Assembly (NCBI GenBank): GCA_964651045.1
Contig: CAZYVD010000027.1
Coordinates: forward strand, 1-32,756
Source of the DNA: CAZYVD01 sp964651045
GTDB lineage: Bacteria; Zhuqueibacterota; QNDG01; DSAB01
DNA: 32,756 bases
Direction of reading: 5' to 3'
The notes under the pieces were generated by a model. It was not told the DNA's origin, did no database searches, and saw only the letters and a list, made by a program, of their open reading frames with translations. The stretch's first letter is position 1; each line of letters begins with the position of its first letter. Below, in pieces: positions 15,262-24,228 of the stretch. The position numbers and the translations under genes are program-made.

Positions 15262-16419
15262 TCAGTCTGAGCGAGCAGCCCTATTTTTGGGCTGTTTTTT
15301 TTTCTTTCTGAAAAGAAATGACCTTTTATATGGAATCTCTAAATAGAGGCCAGAACTGTTAAAGAAAAAGAGATCGCTTACAGTAAGACCTATCGACTTG
15401 CGCAGCGGTCTCCAGTTGTCCTTATAGGCCTCACTGTTGACCTGAGTTCCATTTATGTCTTTTACAACGACCCTTACTCTTTCTGGATGATTTCGATTTA
15501 CCATAAATGGAGAATGAGTTGTATAGATCAATTGATTCTTAATCGCTAAATTTTCGAGCAGTTGAGTAAGGTCTTTTTGGCCCGAGGGGTGAAGATGAGA
15601 TCCGGGTTCATCTATGAGGAAGAGAAATTCATTGGCCTCTGCCTCGTTTGTTGTAGCTATGAAATTTATAAAAAATGAAAGATACCATAAAAAGCCGGGT
15701 GAGCGACTCTTTGGCGTATCATACACTGTTGTAGCATCGCTGAAGTCTATATAGAGCAATTTGCCATTGACTCTGAGTTTTATTTCGAGCGTTGGCTCTT
15801 GAGTCCATACCTCACGAATTCTTTGAGTAATAGTGCGGCTTGTTTCCTCTGCTGCTCGTCTTCCTCGGGTAGAGTCTTCGAATATAATGGCAGGGTCGTC
15901 AATGCCGCCTATCTTTAGAAGGTTGTTTTCTGTTCTGAATCTATTGTCATTCTGGAGCAGGCTGTTTAGGTTTATACGATCCTTTATTATTGGTATTGAG
16001 TCAAAATAGATGATCTTGGGCATCATTTTCAATATTGGCCTGATATTTGGTATTGAGATCAGTTTATTGTTGACCTCAATCTTATAGTCCGTAATCTGCT
16101 GCCCTTCCCTTTTAATTATAATTGATTCTACAGAACGCAAATCTTCGTGTATTGAGGCCAATTTTGCGGCCTCCTTACGACTGAAATCGGTTAATTTGAG
16201 GGCAATGTGTGGAGGTTTTGAGTCGTCGTAGAAAGATGAGAATTGGCAGGTGAGATCGGCGCTAAGATCCATATCGGGTCTGAAATATTCGATTGCCTTC
16301 AGTATATTGGTCTTTCCAGATTCGTTTGGTCCAATGAGAACCGTTATCTTTTGATCCAGAGGAACTTCAAGTTTCTGTATCGATTTAAATGCGGTTATCT
16401 GGGCAGAACTGATTATCAT
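15262..16419 (-). CDS. OLD-like AAA ATPase, apparently lacking its TOPRIM domain
   Basis: This 385-residue ABC/SMC-type ATPase resembles OLD-family and AAA_15/21 proteins. It has Walker A GPNESGKTN (about residues 30-38), a RSPGFLWYLSFF segment where the signature helix is expected, Walker B FLFLIDEPGSHLHP (about 265-278) and the switch THSPF (301-305). In many relatives the sequence after LRxSxGLxxSDxFFF runs into a TOPRIM nuclease domain. Here SDLFFF is followed by only about 30 basic residues, and the last 13 are encoded within the rplQ terminator. The ATG at 16419 follows GGAGG; an in-frame upstream extension to 16473 is not needed. It may be a truncated remnant or a stand-alone ATPase of unknown role. 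It has no partner gene nearby. Confidence 0.75.
   Translation of the reverse strand: MIISSAQITAFKSIQKLEVPLDQKITVLIGPNESGKTNILKAIEYFRPDMDLSADLTCQFSSFYDDSKPPHIALKLTDFSRKEAAKLASIHEDLRSVESIIIKREGQQITDYKIEVNNKLISIPNIRPILKMMPKIIYFDSIPIIKDRINLNSLLQNDNRFRTENNLLKIGGIDDPAIIFEDSTRGRRAAEETSRTITQRIREVWTQEPTLEIKLRVNGKLLYIDFSDATTVYDTPKSRSPGFLWYLSFFINFIATTNEAEANEFLFLIDEPGSHLHPSGQKDLTQLLENLAIKNQLIYTTHSPFMVNRNHPERVRVVVKDINGTQVNSEAYKDNWRPLRKSIGLTVSDLFFFNSSGLYLEIPYKRSFLFRKKKKQPKNRAARSD
15276..15303 (+). terminator. Rho-independent terminator of the ribosomal cluster
   Basis: A hairpin with stem CAGCCC (15276-15281) and GGGCTG (15289-15294) around a seven-base loop is followed by a run of nine T (15295-15303). 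It ends the long + strand ribosomal transcript. On the other strand the same bases are read as the last codons of the convergent ATPase gene, and there is no T-run there. Confidence 0.9.
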
Positions 16420-16498
16420 GTTGCCTCCATGTTTGACTTTAAATAAAATTAAACATCTTTGCGAAAAATGCAAGAGAAAAACTTTTTAATATTAATAT

Positions 16499-16527
16499 AA
16501 AAGCCGGCCCGCTCTGGACCGGCTTTT
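16499..16527 (-). terminator. Rho-independent terminator of the BtuB-like receptor gene
   Basis: A perfect nine-base stem, AAAAGCCGG (16499-16507) with CCGGCTTTT (16519-16527), encloses an 11-base loop. Reading the minus strand it lies 21 bases past the receptor stop and ends in TTTTATATTAATATT. The symmetric arms could also stop + strand transcription, but no + strand gene ends there. It separates the receptor gene from the ATPase gene, which therefore needs its own promoter (a weak TTGCAT...TAATTT candidate lies in between). Confidence 0.85.
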
Positions 16528-16548
16528 CGTATTTCGAATTATTTTTTA

Positions 16549-18732
16549 TCAGTAACATATTCTGAGTGAAAACATTACCTCTCTTCCTGGAAGCGGATAG
16601 TCCTTTATAAAGAAGATTGATCTGTTTAAGAGGTTGATGACTTCCAACTTTAGATCAAACTTTGTCTTAAATAGATTGAGATTTACGCCTATATTTCCAT
16701 TGATTAGGCTGTATTGGGGAAGGGATTTGCTGTTGTCTTCTGAGCAGTATCTTTTACCAACCATTCTGTAGTTTAGATTGAGATGGAATGATGAGATAGT
16801 TATTCCACCGGATATATCGAATTTCAGTTTTGGACGATATATTAAATAGCGGCCTTTGTTTTCAGATCCAGATGTAATATCAACAGCCTTCATCCATGTA
16901 TGAGAAAGTTTGATATAGAATAGATTCCTGGGATGTCTGAAACTAATGATATTTTCTATACCCACGATCCTTGCCCGTCCTACATTTTGGGGAGACCAGA
17001 CCCACGGCTCGGTCTCGAGCCATTGAATCAGATCTTTAATGTTGTTTCTGAAGTAGTTTATCTCTAACTGGGTGTGGCCAAATCTGAACTGTGTAAAAGT
17101 GAGCCCGATATCAAAGCTTTCTCCAATTTCGGGTTTTAGAGATTCATTTCCATGTGAGAATCCGTCGTCGGGCCAGTAGAGATCGTTGAACGATGGTGCA
17201 CGGAAAGAGCGGCTGATATTTGTGTGAAGGGCTATTCTGTTGTAGTTGCCTGCGCTGATCATCACTGCCAGTTTTGGACAGAATTGCGATTGAACATCTG
17301 AATAGCTGTCCCATCTGACTGCAGGAACGACTCTTAGCTTTAGAACAGATCCAGAAATAGGCCTCGCTTGTTCGATTTCGATCTGTGAAAAAAGACTCTT
17401 TGTTATTCTTTTGTGATTATTAACATCGCTGCTTCTCAGATCGTCTGTACGGAGTTCTCCTCCTGATGTAATTTTTAAAAAGCGAGCAGCACCCCACTGT
17501 ATTCTAAGTTCTGAGCCGAGAATATTGTTTTTATGACGGCTGTCGATAGGCTGCCAACCACCAGGGTCTTTGTATTTCTGATCTGTGGATTGGTTGTAGA
17601 GACGCATCTTGATACTTAGGTTGTTTAAGATTTGATTTCTGTATCTGATGGCAGATAGAGTCTGTAAATCATTCCTGCTTGCAAGAGGAGTTAGAAAGCT
17701 GATCGATCCAGGCACACCCCTTTCTGTCCATATTGTGTTATGGATAATCTGAAGTTGGCTCTTTTTAGAAAGATCGATTTGTGATTTTATAAACAGTGCC
17801 CTTCCATTAAAGTGGTTATTTTTTCGAGTAAAAGATGAATCTGTTGACGGATCAATATATTTAAACTTTCCATCACTACGGGTGTAGTTGTATGATACGA
17901 AAGTCTTAAACATCCCGATTCTTTGAGAACCATAGAGGTGGATCCGTTTTGTGCCGAATGATCCTATTTTTGATTCAAAACTGTAGAGAAATCCCTTGGG
18001 CGGCAGGGATTCTTTGCTTATCAGGTTCACAACTCCGCCTATTGCATCTGAACCCATCAGAGCCGAATGTCCTCCTCTAACAACCTCTATGGTCTCGATT
18101 ACCTCCTGGGGAATGAGATTCAGATCAACGCCTCCAGATTGTGCAACATTCATCCTCTGCCCATCAAGAAGCACAAGTACCTGAGAATCATTAGATCCTC
18201 TAATCGAAATCGTATTAAGTCCAGCAAGTCCGCCCGTACTCTTTATCAATACTCCAGTAGCCGGCTTCAGCAGTTCAGCAGCAGTGGATCCATTCATTTC
18301 GCTAAAGTCGAATTCAGTGAATACTTCTGAAGATACAGCCACCCTGTCTTTCAGATGAGGCGAGAGTGTGGCGCTTACAATTACAGGATTCATCCGAATC
18401 ACAGAAGGCTTGAGCTCTATATCGACATTTTTTCTCCTCACCGATGTTATGTCGATTCCCTCTATTGTTTTTGTCTCGTATCCGATCACACTTACGGTGA
18501 TGGAGTAGATACCCTCTGGTAGTAATAGAAAATAGTATCCTCCATCATTTGAAGAGGTTCCGTATTTTGTATTATTGATCGTAATATTAGCATCAGGGAT
18601 TGGCTTTCCTGTCTGGATGTTTGTGATGTGTCCGGATATTGTTGCCTTTTTGACCTGTGCTGTGATTAGTGAAGTAAACAATGTAATTGTACAGATGACA
18701 GTGAAAGATAAATAGAGTTTGTTTTTTTGCAT
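16549..18732 (-). CDS. TonB-dependent outer-membrane receptor, BtuB-like (predicted cobalamin or corrinoid uptake)
   Basis: This 727-residue protein has a signal peptide (cleavage likely after residue 25, LITA|Q) and a carboxypeptidase-D-like regulatory domain (about 28-110, ATISGHITNIQTGKPIPDA). A TonB-box-like PVIVSATLSP follows, then a plug domain with ISIRGSNDSQVLVLLDGQRM and GSDAIGGVVNLISKE, and a beta-barrel ending in an aromatic residue. Such receptors move large ligands across the outer membrane using TonB energy. The ligand is inferred from the cobalamin riboswitch immediately upstream, not from the barrel. AAAGGAG (18746-18740) lies seven bases before the ATG. A strong terminator ends the unit, so it is probably a single-gene transcript or the tail of the upstream unit. 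Confidence 0.9.
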   Translation of the reverse strand: MQKNKLYLSFTVICTITLFTSLITAQVKKATISGHITNIQTGKPIPDANITINNTKYGTSSNDGGYYFLLLPEGIYSITVSVIGYETKTIEGIDITSVRRKNVDIELKPSVIRMNPVIVSATLSPHLKDRVAVSSEVFTEFDFSEMNGSTAAELLKPATGVLIKSTGGLAGLNTISIRGSNDSQVLVLLDGQRMNVAQSGGVDLNLIPQEVIETIEVVRGGHSALMGSDAIGGVVNLISKESLPPKGFLYSFESKIGSFGTKRIHLYGSQRIGMFKTFVSYNYTRSDGKFKYIDPSTDSSFTRKNNHFNGRALFIKSQIDLSKKSQLQIIHNTIWTERGVPGSISFLTPLASRNDLQTLSAIRYRNQILNNLSIKMRLYNQSTDQKYKDPGGWQPIDSRHKNNILGSELRIQWGAARFLKITSGGELRTDDLRSSDVNNHKRITKSLFSQIEIEQARPISGSVLKLRVVPAVRWDSYSDVQSQFCPKLAVMISAGNYNRIALHTNISRSFRAPSFNDLYWPDDGFSHGNESLKPEIGESFDIGLTFTQFRFGHTQLEINYFRNNIKDLIQWLETEPWVWSPQNVGRARIVGIENIISFRHPRNLFYIKLSHTWMKAVDITSGSENKGRYLIYRPKLKFDISGGITISSFHLNLNYRMVGKRYCSEDNSKSLPQYSLINGNIGVNLNLFKTKFDLKLEVINLLNRSIFFIKDYPLPGREVMFSLRICY

Positions 18733-18747
18733 TTTTTTTCTCCTTTA

Positions 18748-18761
18748 CTTTCCCTCGAAAG
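18748..18761 (-). promoter_or_regulatory. Small hairpin abutting the receptor ribosome site
   Basis: On the minus strand CTTTC-GAGG-GAAAG forms a five-base stem one base before the AAAGGAG site of the BtuB-like receptor gene. It occupies the expression-platform position after the riboswitch, and no terminator T-run is seen. Control is therefore more likely at translation. The pairing is visible; the role is inferred. Confidence 0.45.
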
Positions 18762-18777
18762 TCTTTAAGAGTTAAAA

Positions 18778-18917
18778 GATCTTTCTGTATCCTGACTTAC
18801 GGCTTTTTGCCTACTTACCCTGCCTTCCCACCCTTCTGGATAGTGGCACATGTGGGTTTTCGTGGCCGAATACAGTAGCGGGGCTGTGACGGATTCTCAC
18901 CGTCTTCCAGAAAAATC
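18778..18917 (-). ncRNA. Cobalamin riboswitch upstream of the BtuB-like receptor gene
   Basis: The minus strand carries the conserved pieces of the adenosylcobalamin aptamer in order: GGTGAGAATCCGTCACAG, then CCCCGCTACTGT, GCCACTATCC, GGGTGGGAAGGC and the B12 box GCCGTAAGTCAGGATAC (near 18803-18787). The ends pair as a ten-base P1 stem (18908-18917 with 18778-18787, one G-U pair). It starts about 30 bases after the nrdG stop, with no terminator or clear promoter between. It could thus be served by read-through from the nrdDG unit or by a promoter inside nrdG. Binding of cobalamin would be expected to lower receptor expression. Confidence 0.95.
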
Positions 18918-18948
18918 TCCACTAAAATAATTAGTTTTAATCCTGGCA

Positions 18949-19635
18949 TCACCTCCCTATGCATTTTTTGACCAGTGGAGAGGCGGCATTGATGTATTCC
19001 TCGACCTTTTCAGGTGTAAATGGTCGCCTCTGTGACAGTGATGGATCCAGTGTGCCAAAACCCGACAGATTTTGAAGTACATAGGTTTCCGCCCCTTCTA
19101 TCAGTCTGCATATATTTACTATCTTTTTTTTATTGTGAAGACCGGGCACTATTGTTGTGCGGAATTCATAAGAGATCCCACTACTCATTATAAGTTCAAT
19201 GCTCATTTTAATCTCTGATGTATAATCTTTACTTGCCGAATAAATAGCATAATCCGATAGTTCGCTCTTTATGTCCATTGCCACATAATCTATCAATTTG
19301 TGTGAAAGCAGGAAGTTCAATCTCTCTGGATTAGATCCATTTGTGTCGAGTTTTATAAAAAGGTCTTGATTTTTTATTTTCTCGATCGCATCCGCAATAT
19401 CTTCCTGAATGAGAGGTTCACCACCGCTTACGACTACTCCATCTATCATTTTTTTGCGTCTAATCAAGTATTCTAATATATCATCAAGATCTATCACTCC
19501 CTTTTTTTCTCTATCTATGAGGTGAGGATTGTGGCAAAAGGGACATCTGAAATTGCATCCCTGAGTAAAGATCACTGATGCGATTTTCCCTGGAAAATCA
19601 ATAAGAGATATTTTTTGAAATCCACCTATTCTCAT
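18949..19635 (-). CDS. nrdG: Anaerobic ribonucleotide reductase activating protein
   Basis: This 228-residue radical SAM enzyme installs the glycyl radical on NrdD. It starts MRIGGFQKISLIDFPGKIAS and has the [4Fe-4S] motif C27-x3-C31-x2-C34 (GCNFRCPFCHNP), followed by the GGEPL block that contacts S-adenosylmethionine. The start ATG shares one base with the nrdD stop (TAATG), so translation is coupled. It is the last gene of the four-gene unit led by the 24297-24472 cobalamin riboswitch. Confidence 0.96.
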   Translation of the reverse strand: MRIGGFQKISLIDFPGKIASVIFTQGCNFRCPFCHNPHLIDREKKGVIDLDDILEYLIRRKKMIDGVVVSGGEPLIQEDIADAIEKIKNQDLFIKLDTNGSNPERLNFLLSHKLIDYVAMDIKSELSDYAIYSASKDYTSEIKMSIELIMSSGISYEFRTTIVPGLHNKKKIVNICRLIEGAETYVLQNLSGFGTLDPSLSQRRPFTPEKVEEYINAASPLVKKCIGR

Positions 19636-21752
19636 TAGTCCAACATCTGCTCCACAGGACTTTGTTTACTATCAAATACCACTCTGTCTGAAAATTCTGC
19701 CTTCTTTCCAACATTCCATTGCGAGATCGGTCTTATATATCCGACGACTCTTGAGAAGATCTCGGTGTCATGACCACAATAAGGGCACTTCCACTCTTTT
19801 CCATTTATATATCCATGAGTGGGGCATATTGAGAAAGTTGGAGTTATTGTAAAATAGGGCATGCGGTAGTTTTCAGCAATCTTTTTTACAAGATTCTGGA
19901 TGGATTCAGGATCAGGGTTCTGCTCTCCAAGATATATGTGAAACACGGTGCCGCCTGTATAGAGAGTCTGGAGCCTGTCCTGAAGATCGAGGGCAGTAAA
20001 CAGATCATCTGTAAACCCAACAGGCAGGTGACTGGAGTTTGTATAGTAAGGCTCTGCTCCTCTTTCATACTTTGATTGATTTGCACATATAATATCTGGA
20101 TACAATTTTTTATCGATCTTTGCAAGACGATAGGATGTTCCTTCTGCAGGGGTTGCCTCTAAGTTGTACAGGTTGCCACTCTTTTGCTGGAACTTAAGCA
20201 GCCTTTCTCTCATATGGTTGAGCACTTCTATTGCGAATTTTATGCCTTTATCGTTTGTTATGTCAACACCAAGAAGATTTAGAGATGCTTCGTTCATACC
20301 TATTATCCCAATTGTACCAAAGTGGTTTGACCAGTATTGGCCGGTCCTTTCTTTTATGGATGATAGATAGTATCGTGCATAGGGATAGAGGTTTGCATCT
20401 GTAAACCTTTCGAGTGTCTTTCTTTTGATTTCGATGCTGTCGAATGCTAGGGTCATTAATCTGTCGAGGCGTTCGAAAAATTCATCCGTCGATGATGAGA
20501 GATACCCAATTCTTGGAAGATTGAGCGTTACTACCCCAATCGATCCTGTGAGCGGATTGGATCCAAACAGGCCTCCCCCTCTTTTCCTTAGCGTTCTGTT
20601 GTCGAGCCTTAGCCTGCAGCACATAGATCTGGCATCTTCTGGTTTCATGTCGCTGTTTATAAAATTAGAGAAATAGGGAATTCCATATCTTGCAGTCATC
20701 TTCCAGATGGAATCGATCTTTTCATTTCCCCATGGAAAGTTTTCTGTTATATTGTATGTTGGTATTGGAAATGTAAACACTCTACCGAGTGCATCTCCCT
20801 CGTTCATTACCTCTGCAAAGCATTTGTTGAATAGAAACAGCTCTTCCTGGAATTCTCCATACACGCTATCCGTGTATTGGCCTCCGATTATTACATGTTT
20901 GTCTTTCATGAAGTCTGGCACCAGTAAATCAAGGCTTATGTTTGTAAAGGGAGTCTGAAATCCGACTCTTGTTGGCACGTTTATGTTGAATACAAATTCC
21001 TGGAGAGCCTGTTTTACTTCGCTGTAGGATAGATTGTCGTAGCGAATGAATGGAGCAAGAAGCGTGTCGAAATTGCTGAATGCCTGTGCTCCTGCCGCTT
21101 CGCCCTGGAGGGTGTAGAAAAAGTTGACAATTTGCCCGAGAGCAGAGCGGAGATGTCTGGCTGGTCTGCTTTCCACCTTGCCTGCTGCCCCCTTAAACCC
21201 TTCTCTTAAGAGCTGTTCCAGGTCCCAACCTACACAGTAGACTGCAAGAATGTTGAGGTCGTGGATATGAAAATCACCATCAACATGTGCTTTCTTTATC
21301 TCAGGAGGATAGATCCTGCTGAGCCAGTACTGTGATGTTATAACAGATGAGATGTGGTTGTTCAAACCCTGAATCGAATAGGCCATGTTACTGTTTTCAT
21401 TGACTCTCCAGTCTGATCGATCGAGATAGGAATCAACAATATTGCTGCTAATAAAGCTTCTGATCTCTCTGATGTTTTTATGCTGTTCTCTATATATGAT
21501 GTATGCCTTTGCCGTCTTCTGATAGGGAGAGCTCATGAGAACGGATTCTACAACATCCTGAATCTCCTCTACCCCGGGCGGGCCTTCTGGGGAAGTTGCC
21601 TTTAATTTTTCAATCACCCTGCTGCTTAGCATTTTGGCAGTCTCTTCATCAAACTCACCGGTTGCACGGCCTGCTTTTAATATAGCAGTTGTGATTTTTG
21701 ATGGTTCGAATTTAACGGTTCTCCCGTCTCTTTTAATTATTTTATCAAACAT
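19635..21752 (-). CDS. nrdD: Anaerobic (class III) ribonucleoside-triphosphate reductase
   Basis: NrdD makes deoxyribonucleotides without oxygen and without B12, using a glycyl radical. The product has an N-terminal ATP-cone (IKRDGRTVKFEPSKITTAIL), the cysteine of HDLNILAVYCVGWDL (about C173), the SMCCRLRL cysteines (about 378-379), a zinc site (C643, C656, C659, likely with a histidine), and the radical-bearing glycine of SRVVGYIRPISQWNVG (about G671). ATG 21752 is chosen over an in-frame TTG at 21773, because GAGGAG lies between them at the right distance; this gives 705 residues. It begins 13 bases after the TonB-receptor gene and is coupled to nrdG, so it shares the upstream B12 riboswitch. 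Confidence 0.97.
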   Translation of the reverse strand: MFDKIIKRDGRTVKFEPSKITTAILKAGRATGEFDEETAKMLSSRVIEKLKATSPEGPPGVEEIQDVVESVLMSSPYQKTAKAYIIYREQHKNIREIRSFISSNIVDSYLDRSDWRVNENSNMAYSIQGLNNHISSVITSQYWLSRIYPPEIKKAHVDGDFHIHDLNILAVYCVGWDLEQLLREGFKGAAGKVESRPARHLRSALGQIVNFFYTLQGEAAGAQAFSNFDTLLAPFIRYDNLSYSEVKQALQEFVFNINVPTRVGFQTPFTNISLDLLVPDFMKDKHVIIGGQYTDSVYGEFQEELFLFNKCFAEVMNEGDALGRVFTFPIPTYNITENFPWGNEKIDSIWKMTARYGIPYFSNFINSDMKPEDARSMCCRLRLDNRTLRKRGGGLFGSNPLTGSIGVVTLNLPRIGYLSSSTDEFFERLDRLMTLAFDSIEIKRKTLERFTDANLYPYARYYLSSIKERTGQYWSNHFGTIGIIGMNEASLNLLGVDITNDKGIKFAIEVLNHMRERLLKFQQKSGNLYNLEATPAEGTSYRLAKIDKKLYPDIICANQSKYERGAEPYYTNSSHLPVGFTDDLFTALDLQDRLQTLYTGGTVFHIYLGEQNPDPESIQNLVKKIAENYRMPYFTITPTFSICPTHGYINGKEWKCPYCGHDTEIFSRVVGYIRPISQWNVGKKAEFSDRVVFDSKQSPVEQMLD

Positions 21753-21765
21753 ATGATCTTTCTCC

Positions 21766-23670
21766 TCAGTCAAGCAGTTCCCACGATATGCTTATTCTTG
21801 TGTTTCTTTTAAGGATACTATAACCTGGAATCAGAGATATTTTTTTATTCAGAACATTGTCTATGGCATATGTGACGATTGCGTTTTTAATTATTGTAAA
21901 AGAAGCCTTGAAATTCAATATAGAACATCCTTCTGCTTCTCTAAGAACAGCCCCTTCGTCACCTGTGGAGTAGAATTTAAAGCCAGACCAGTATCTGTGA
22001 GATATGTTGAGAAGTATATCAAGGTCTCCCTTAAAGAATGAGTGGGTCAGCATTACCATCTCTTCTCCCCAGTAGCGGGGCTGAGAGAATATTTCTTTTG
22101 ATGATTCGAGAATATGGAAGTTGACATTTATTCCTGCGAAATTAAATGGTTTAAAGCAAAAGAGTCCCTCAATGCCCTGGAATGATCGAGTCGCTATATT
22201 TGAAAAAGTATATCCAAATTCTTTTAAAACGGGCTGGATCGATTCATACACCATGCGTCTGTAGATGGCTAACTTGAGGTCCAGTTTGGCCATAGGACTA
22301 ATCAGAATACCTGCCTCGAACTTTTTTGATCTCTCGGGCCTGAGATATGGATTTGGTATAATATTATAGATATTATTGTTAATATGAAGAGTGTGGGGAA
22401 CGATGAAGTTTTTATTGATGTATCGATAAAAAAATGTATTGTTCAGGAGGCGGCTTGATATTATCCTGTCATCGTCATGGGTCATTGAAGGATGAAATAT
22501 TAATCCATATTTTTCTCCCATGGATGGTATCCTGATGGATTCTCCATAAAACCCCCATAGTCTAATAGATCGTGACATATTCAATTCTACTTTATTGGAA
22601 AAGAAAAAGTACCATCTTTTTAAATCTTTGGTAAAAAAATTGAACTGTGGAGTAGTATTTAGAGTGAAGGGAAGTTTGTATGTTGTGGAAAGAAACCCTC
22701 TTGTAAAGCTATCGACATATCTGCCTCTGTTTGGATTTTCTGTTTTATTTATATCGTGTTCGATTCCCCAGTTCAGAGGAACGGTTTTAATTTTTAATTT
22801 CTGTGTTAATAAAAAACGTATCGCATCGACCGGAATTGTTTTTATTTTACCAGCTCCTCTTATTCTATAATTGCTGTTCATTAGGCTTATTCGGAGCGAT
22901 GTTTTAACGTCACGGAAGTCAAATTCTGAAAGCAGAAGATGATCGTATCTTAAATTCCTGAGATTTGGATTTTCAACCATTGTTGTGTCGCCTGGAATTG
23001 GAATGTCAAATGGAAGATCGATATCCGAGTTATTGTTGAGCATGGTATATCTCAAATATAGAGACTTCGATGGCCTGTATGTTATTCCGATTCTCGTTTT
23101 CTGAGACGCATATTCTTTGTTATATCCATACTTTTTTATTAATACCCCTGAAATGATTTCCACTCTTGGAGATATTTTCTGTGAATAGGTTATGTCCAGA
23201 TCACTGAATAGCTTGGAGATGTATCTATATACGACTCTCGTATATGGTCTCTCTGTCTCCAATCTTCTTGATACTATGTTTACAACTCCTCCGATCGAGT
23301 TTATTCCAAAAGGATTTAGAGATGGATATACTTCGATTCTATCTACAAGCTCTGCAGGTATTAAATTTAAGACGGTCGATCCTGTTAGCGGGTCTGTCAA
23401 AGGGAATCCATCTATAAGCATTGTTACTTGATCTTCATCGCTTCCTCTCATTCTGAGGGCAGACCATTCACCTAAGAATTCAGTCCCTCCTATCCATGTG
23501 GTTGGATGATGATTGAACCAGTCGCCAAAATAACCATAGTTAGATTTTTTGAGATATGATGAGTAGATAGCATTGGATTTCCCATAATCTGAAACAGCTT
23601 GATCAGAGTGCAGAACGTGGGGCATAAGAATTAGGAGCAGTAAGATGTGTGTTGTGAAAATGTTTTTCAT
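21766..23670 (-). CDS. TonB-dependent receptor in a B12-riboswitch operon
   Basis: This is a 634-residue receptor, shorter than the downstream one and without the carboxypeptidase-like domain. A signal peptide (about residues 1-22, HILLLLILMPHVLHS) is followed by a plug with ALRMRGSDEDQVTMLIDGFP, then LIPAELVDRIEVYPSLNPFG and INSIGGVVNIVSRR. A barrel of alternating aromatic and polar strands follows. No clear TonB box is seen before the plug. The ATG overlaps the stop of the S-component gene by four bases. By context it probably imports a cobalamin or a precursor; its divergence from the other receptor suggests a different corrinoid form or affinity. Confidence 0.88.
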   Translation of the reverse strand: MKNIFTTHILLLLILMPHVLHSDQAVSDYGKSNAIYSSYLKKSNYGYFGDWFNHHPTTWIGGTEFLGEWSALRMRGSDEDQVTMLIDGFPLTDPLTGSTVLNLIPAELVDRIEVYPSLNPFGINSIGGVVNIVSRRLETERPYTRVVYRYISKLFSDLDITYSQKISPRVEIISGVLIKKYGYNKEYASQKTRIGITYRPSKSLYLRYTMLNNNSDIDLPFDIPIPGDTTMVENPNLRNLRYDHLLLSEFDFRDVKTSLRISLMNSNYRIRGAGKIKTIPVDAIRFLLTQKLKIKTVPLNWGIEHDINKTENPNRGRYVDSFTRGFLSTTYKLPFTLNTTPQFNFFTKDLKRWYFFFSNKVELNMSRSIRLWGFYGESIRIPSMGEKYGLIFHPSMTHDDDRIISSRLLNNTFFYRYINKNFIVPHTLHINNNIYNIIPNPYLRPERSKKFEAGILISPMAKLDLKLAIYRRMVYESIQPVLKEFGYTFSNIATRSFQGIEGLFCFKPFNFAGINVNFHILESSKEIFSQPRYWGEEMVMLTHSFFKGDLDILLNISHRYWSGFKFYSTGDEGAVLREAEGCSILNFKASFTIIKNAIVTYAIDNVLNKKISLIPGYSILKRNTRISISWELLD

Positions 23671-24227
23671 AGACTGTTTATCCCAATAGAAGTTGAAGAG
23701 AAGAGTCCTGTCTTTTCCAACCTCTTTATTATTACTGGAACTATTATTGTAAATATAAATATGTTTGATGTAATATGAATTATAAGAAATATTGTGCCAG
23801 CAGCAAAACTGTTTATCAGCTGCTCAAACGACAGACTCAACAGGATTGCAAATGAGACAGTTGTGAACACATAGAATATGATTGTACACACGGAGGCTGC
23901 AAATGCAAGTTTTATACGGAAACCCCTGCCGTTATGATTTGATTTCATCCCGAGTATTCCTCCCCATGCTCCGGATATGCCCATCGAGATTGCCATTGCA
24001 GCAATTAGAGGTGGCGATGCACTGCCGAGTGGATTTAAGGTAGAAAAAATTAATTCTGTGGTTATTCCTATCAATAGTCCCTGTCTAATGCCGAGAAGGT
24101 AGCCACCAATAAATGTAGTTGCAGTTACCATTTCTACATTTGGAATGGGCTGAAGAAGATACCCCAGTGAAACTCCAAGTCCGATAAATGATCCCATTAG
24201 TACAATTTTTTTTATGATTGGTGTCAT
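23667..24227 (-). CDS. ECF transporter S component, predicted cobalamin-specific
   Basis: This 186-residue integral membrane protein has five to six hydrophobic segments. The pattern LLQPIPNVEMVTATTFIGGYLLG resembles substrate-binding (S) components of energy-coupling-factor importers, with GxxxG-like small residues in the first segment that would contact EcfT. Substrate specificity is inferred from the cobalamin riboswitch and TonB receptor around it (a CbrT/CblT-like role). The ATPase and T subunits are not in this window, so it may use a shared ECF module elsewhere. The ATG at 24227 lacks a clear SD site; a terminator hairpin lies directly before it. It starts the four-gene unit. Confidence 0.75.
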   Translation of the reverse strand: MTPIIKKIVLMGSFIGLGVSLGYLLQPIPNVEMVTATTFIGGYLLGIRQGLLIGITTELIFSTLNPLGSASPPLIAAMAISMGISGAWGGILGMKSNHNGRGFRIKLAFAASVCTIIFYVFTTVSFAILLSLSFEQLINSFAAGTIFLIIHITSNIFIFTIIVPVIIKRLEKTGLFSSTSIGINSL

Positions 24228-24228
24228 A

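Noticed and set aside
15111..15311. Plus-strand frame of 66 codons overlapping the end of rplQ
   Set aside because: It is a lysine/arginine-rich shifted reading of the rplQ tail and runs through the terminator hairpin.
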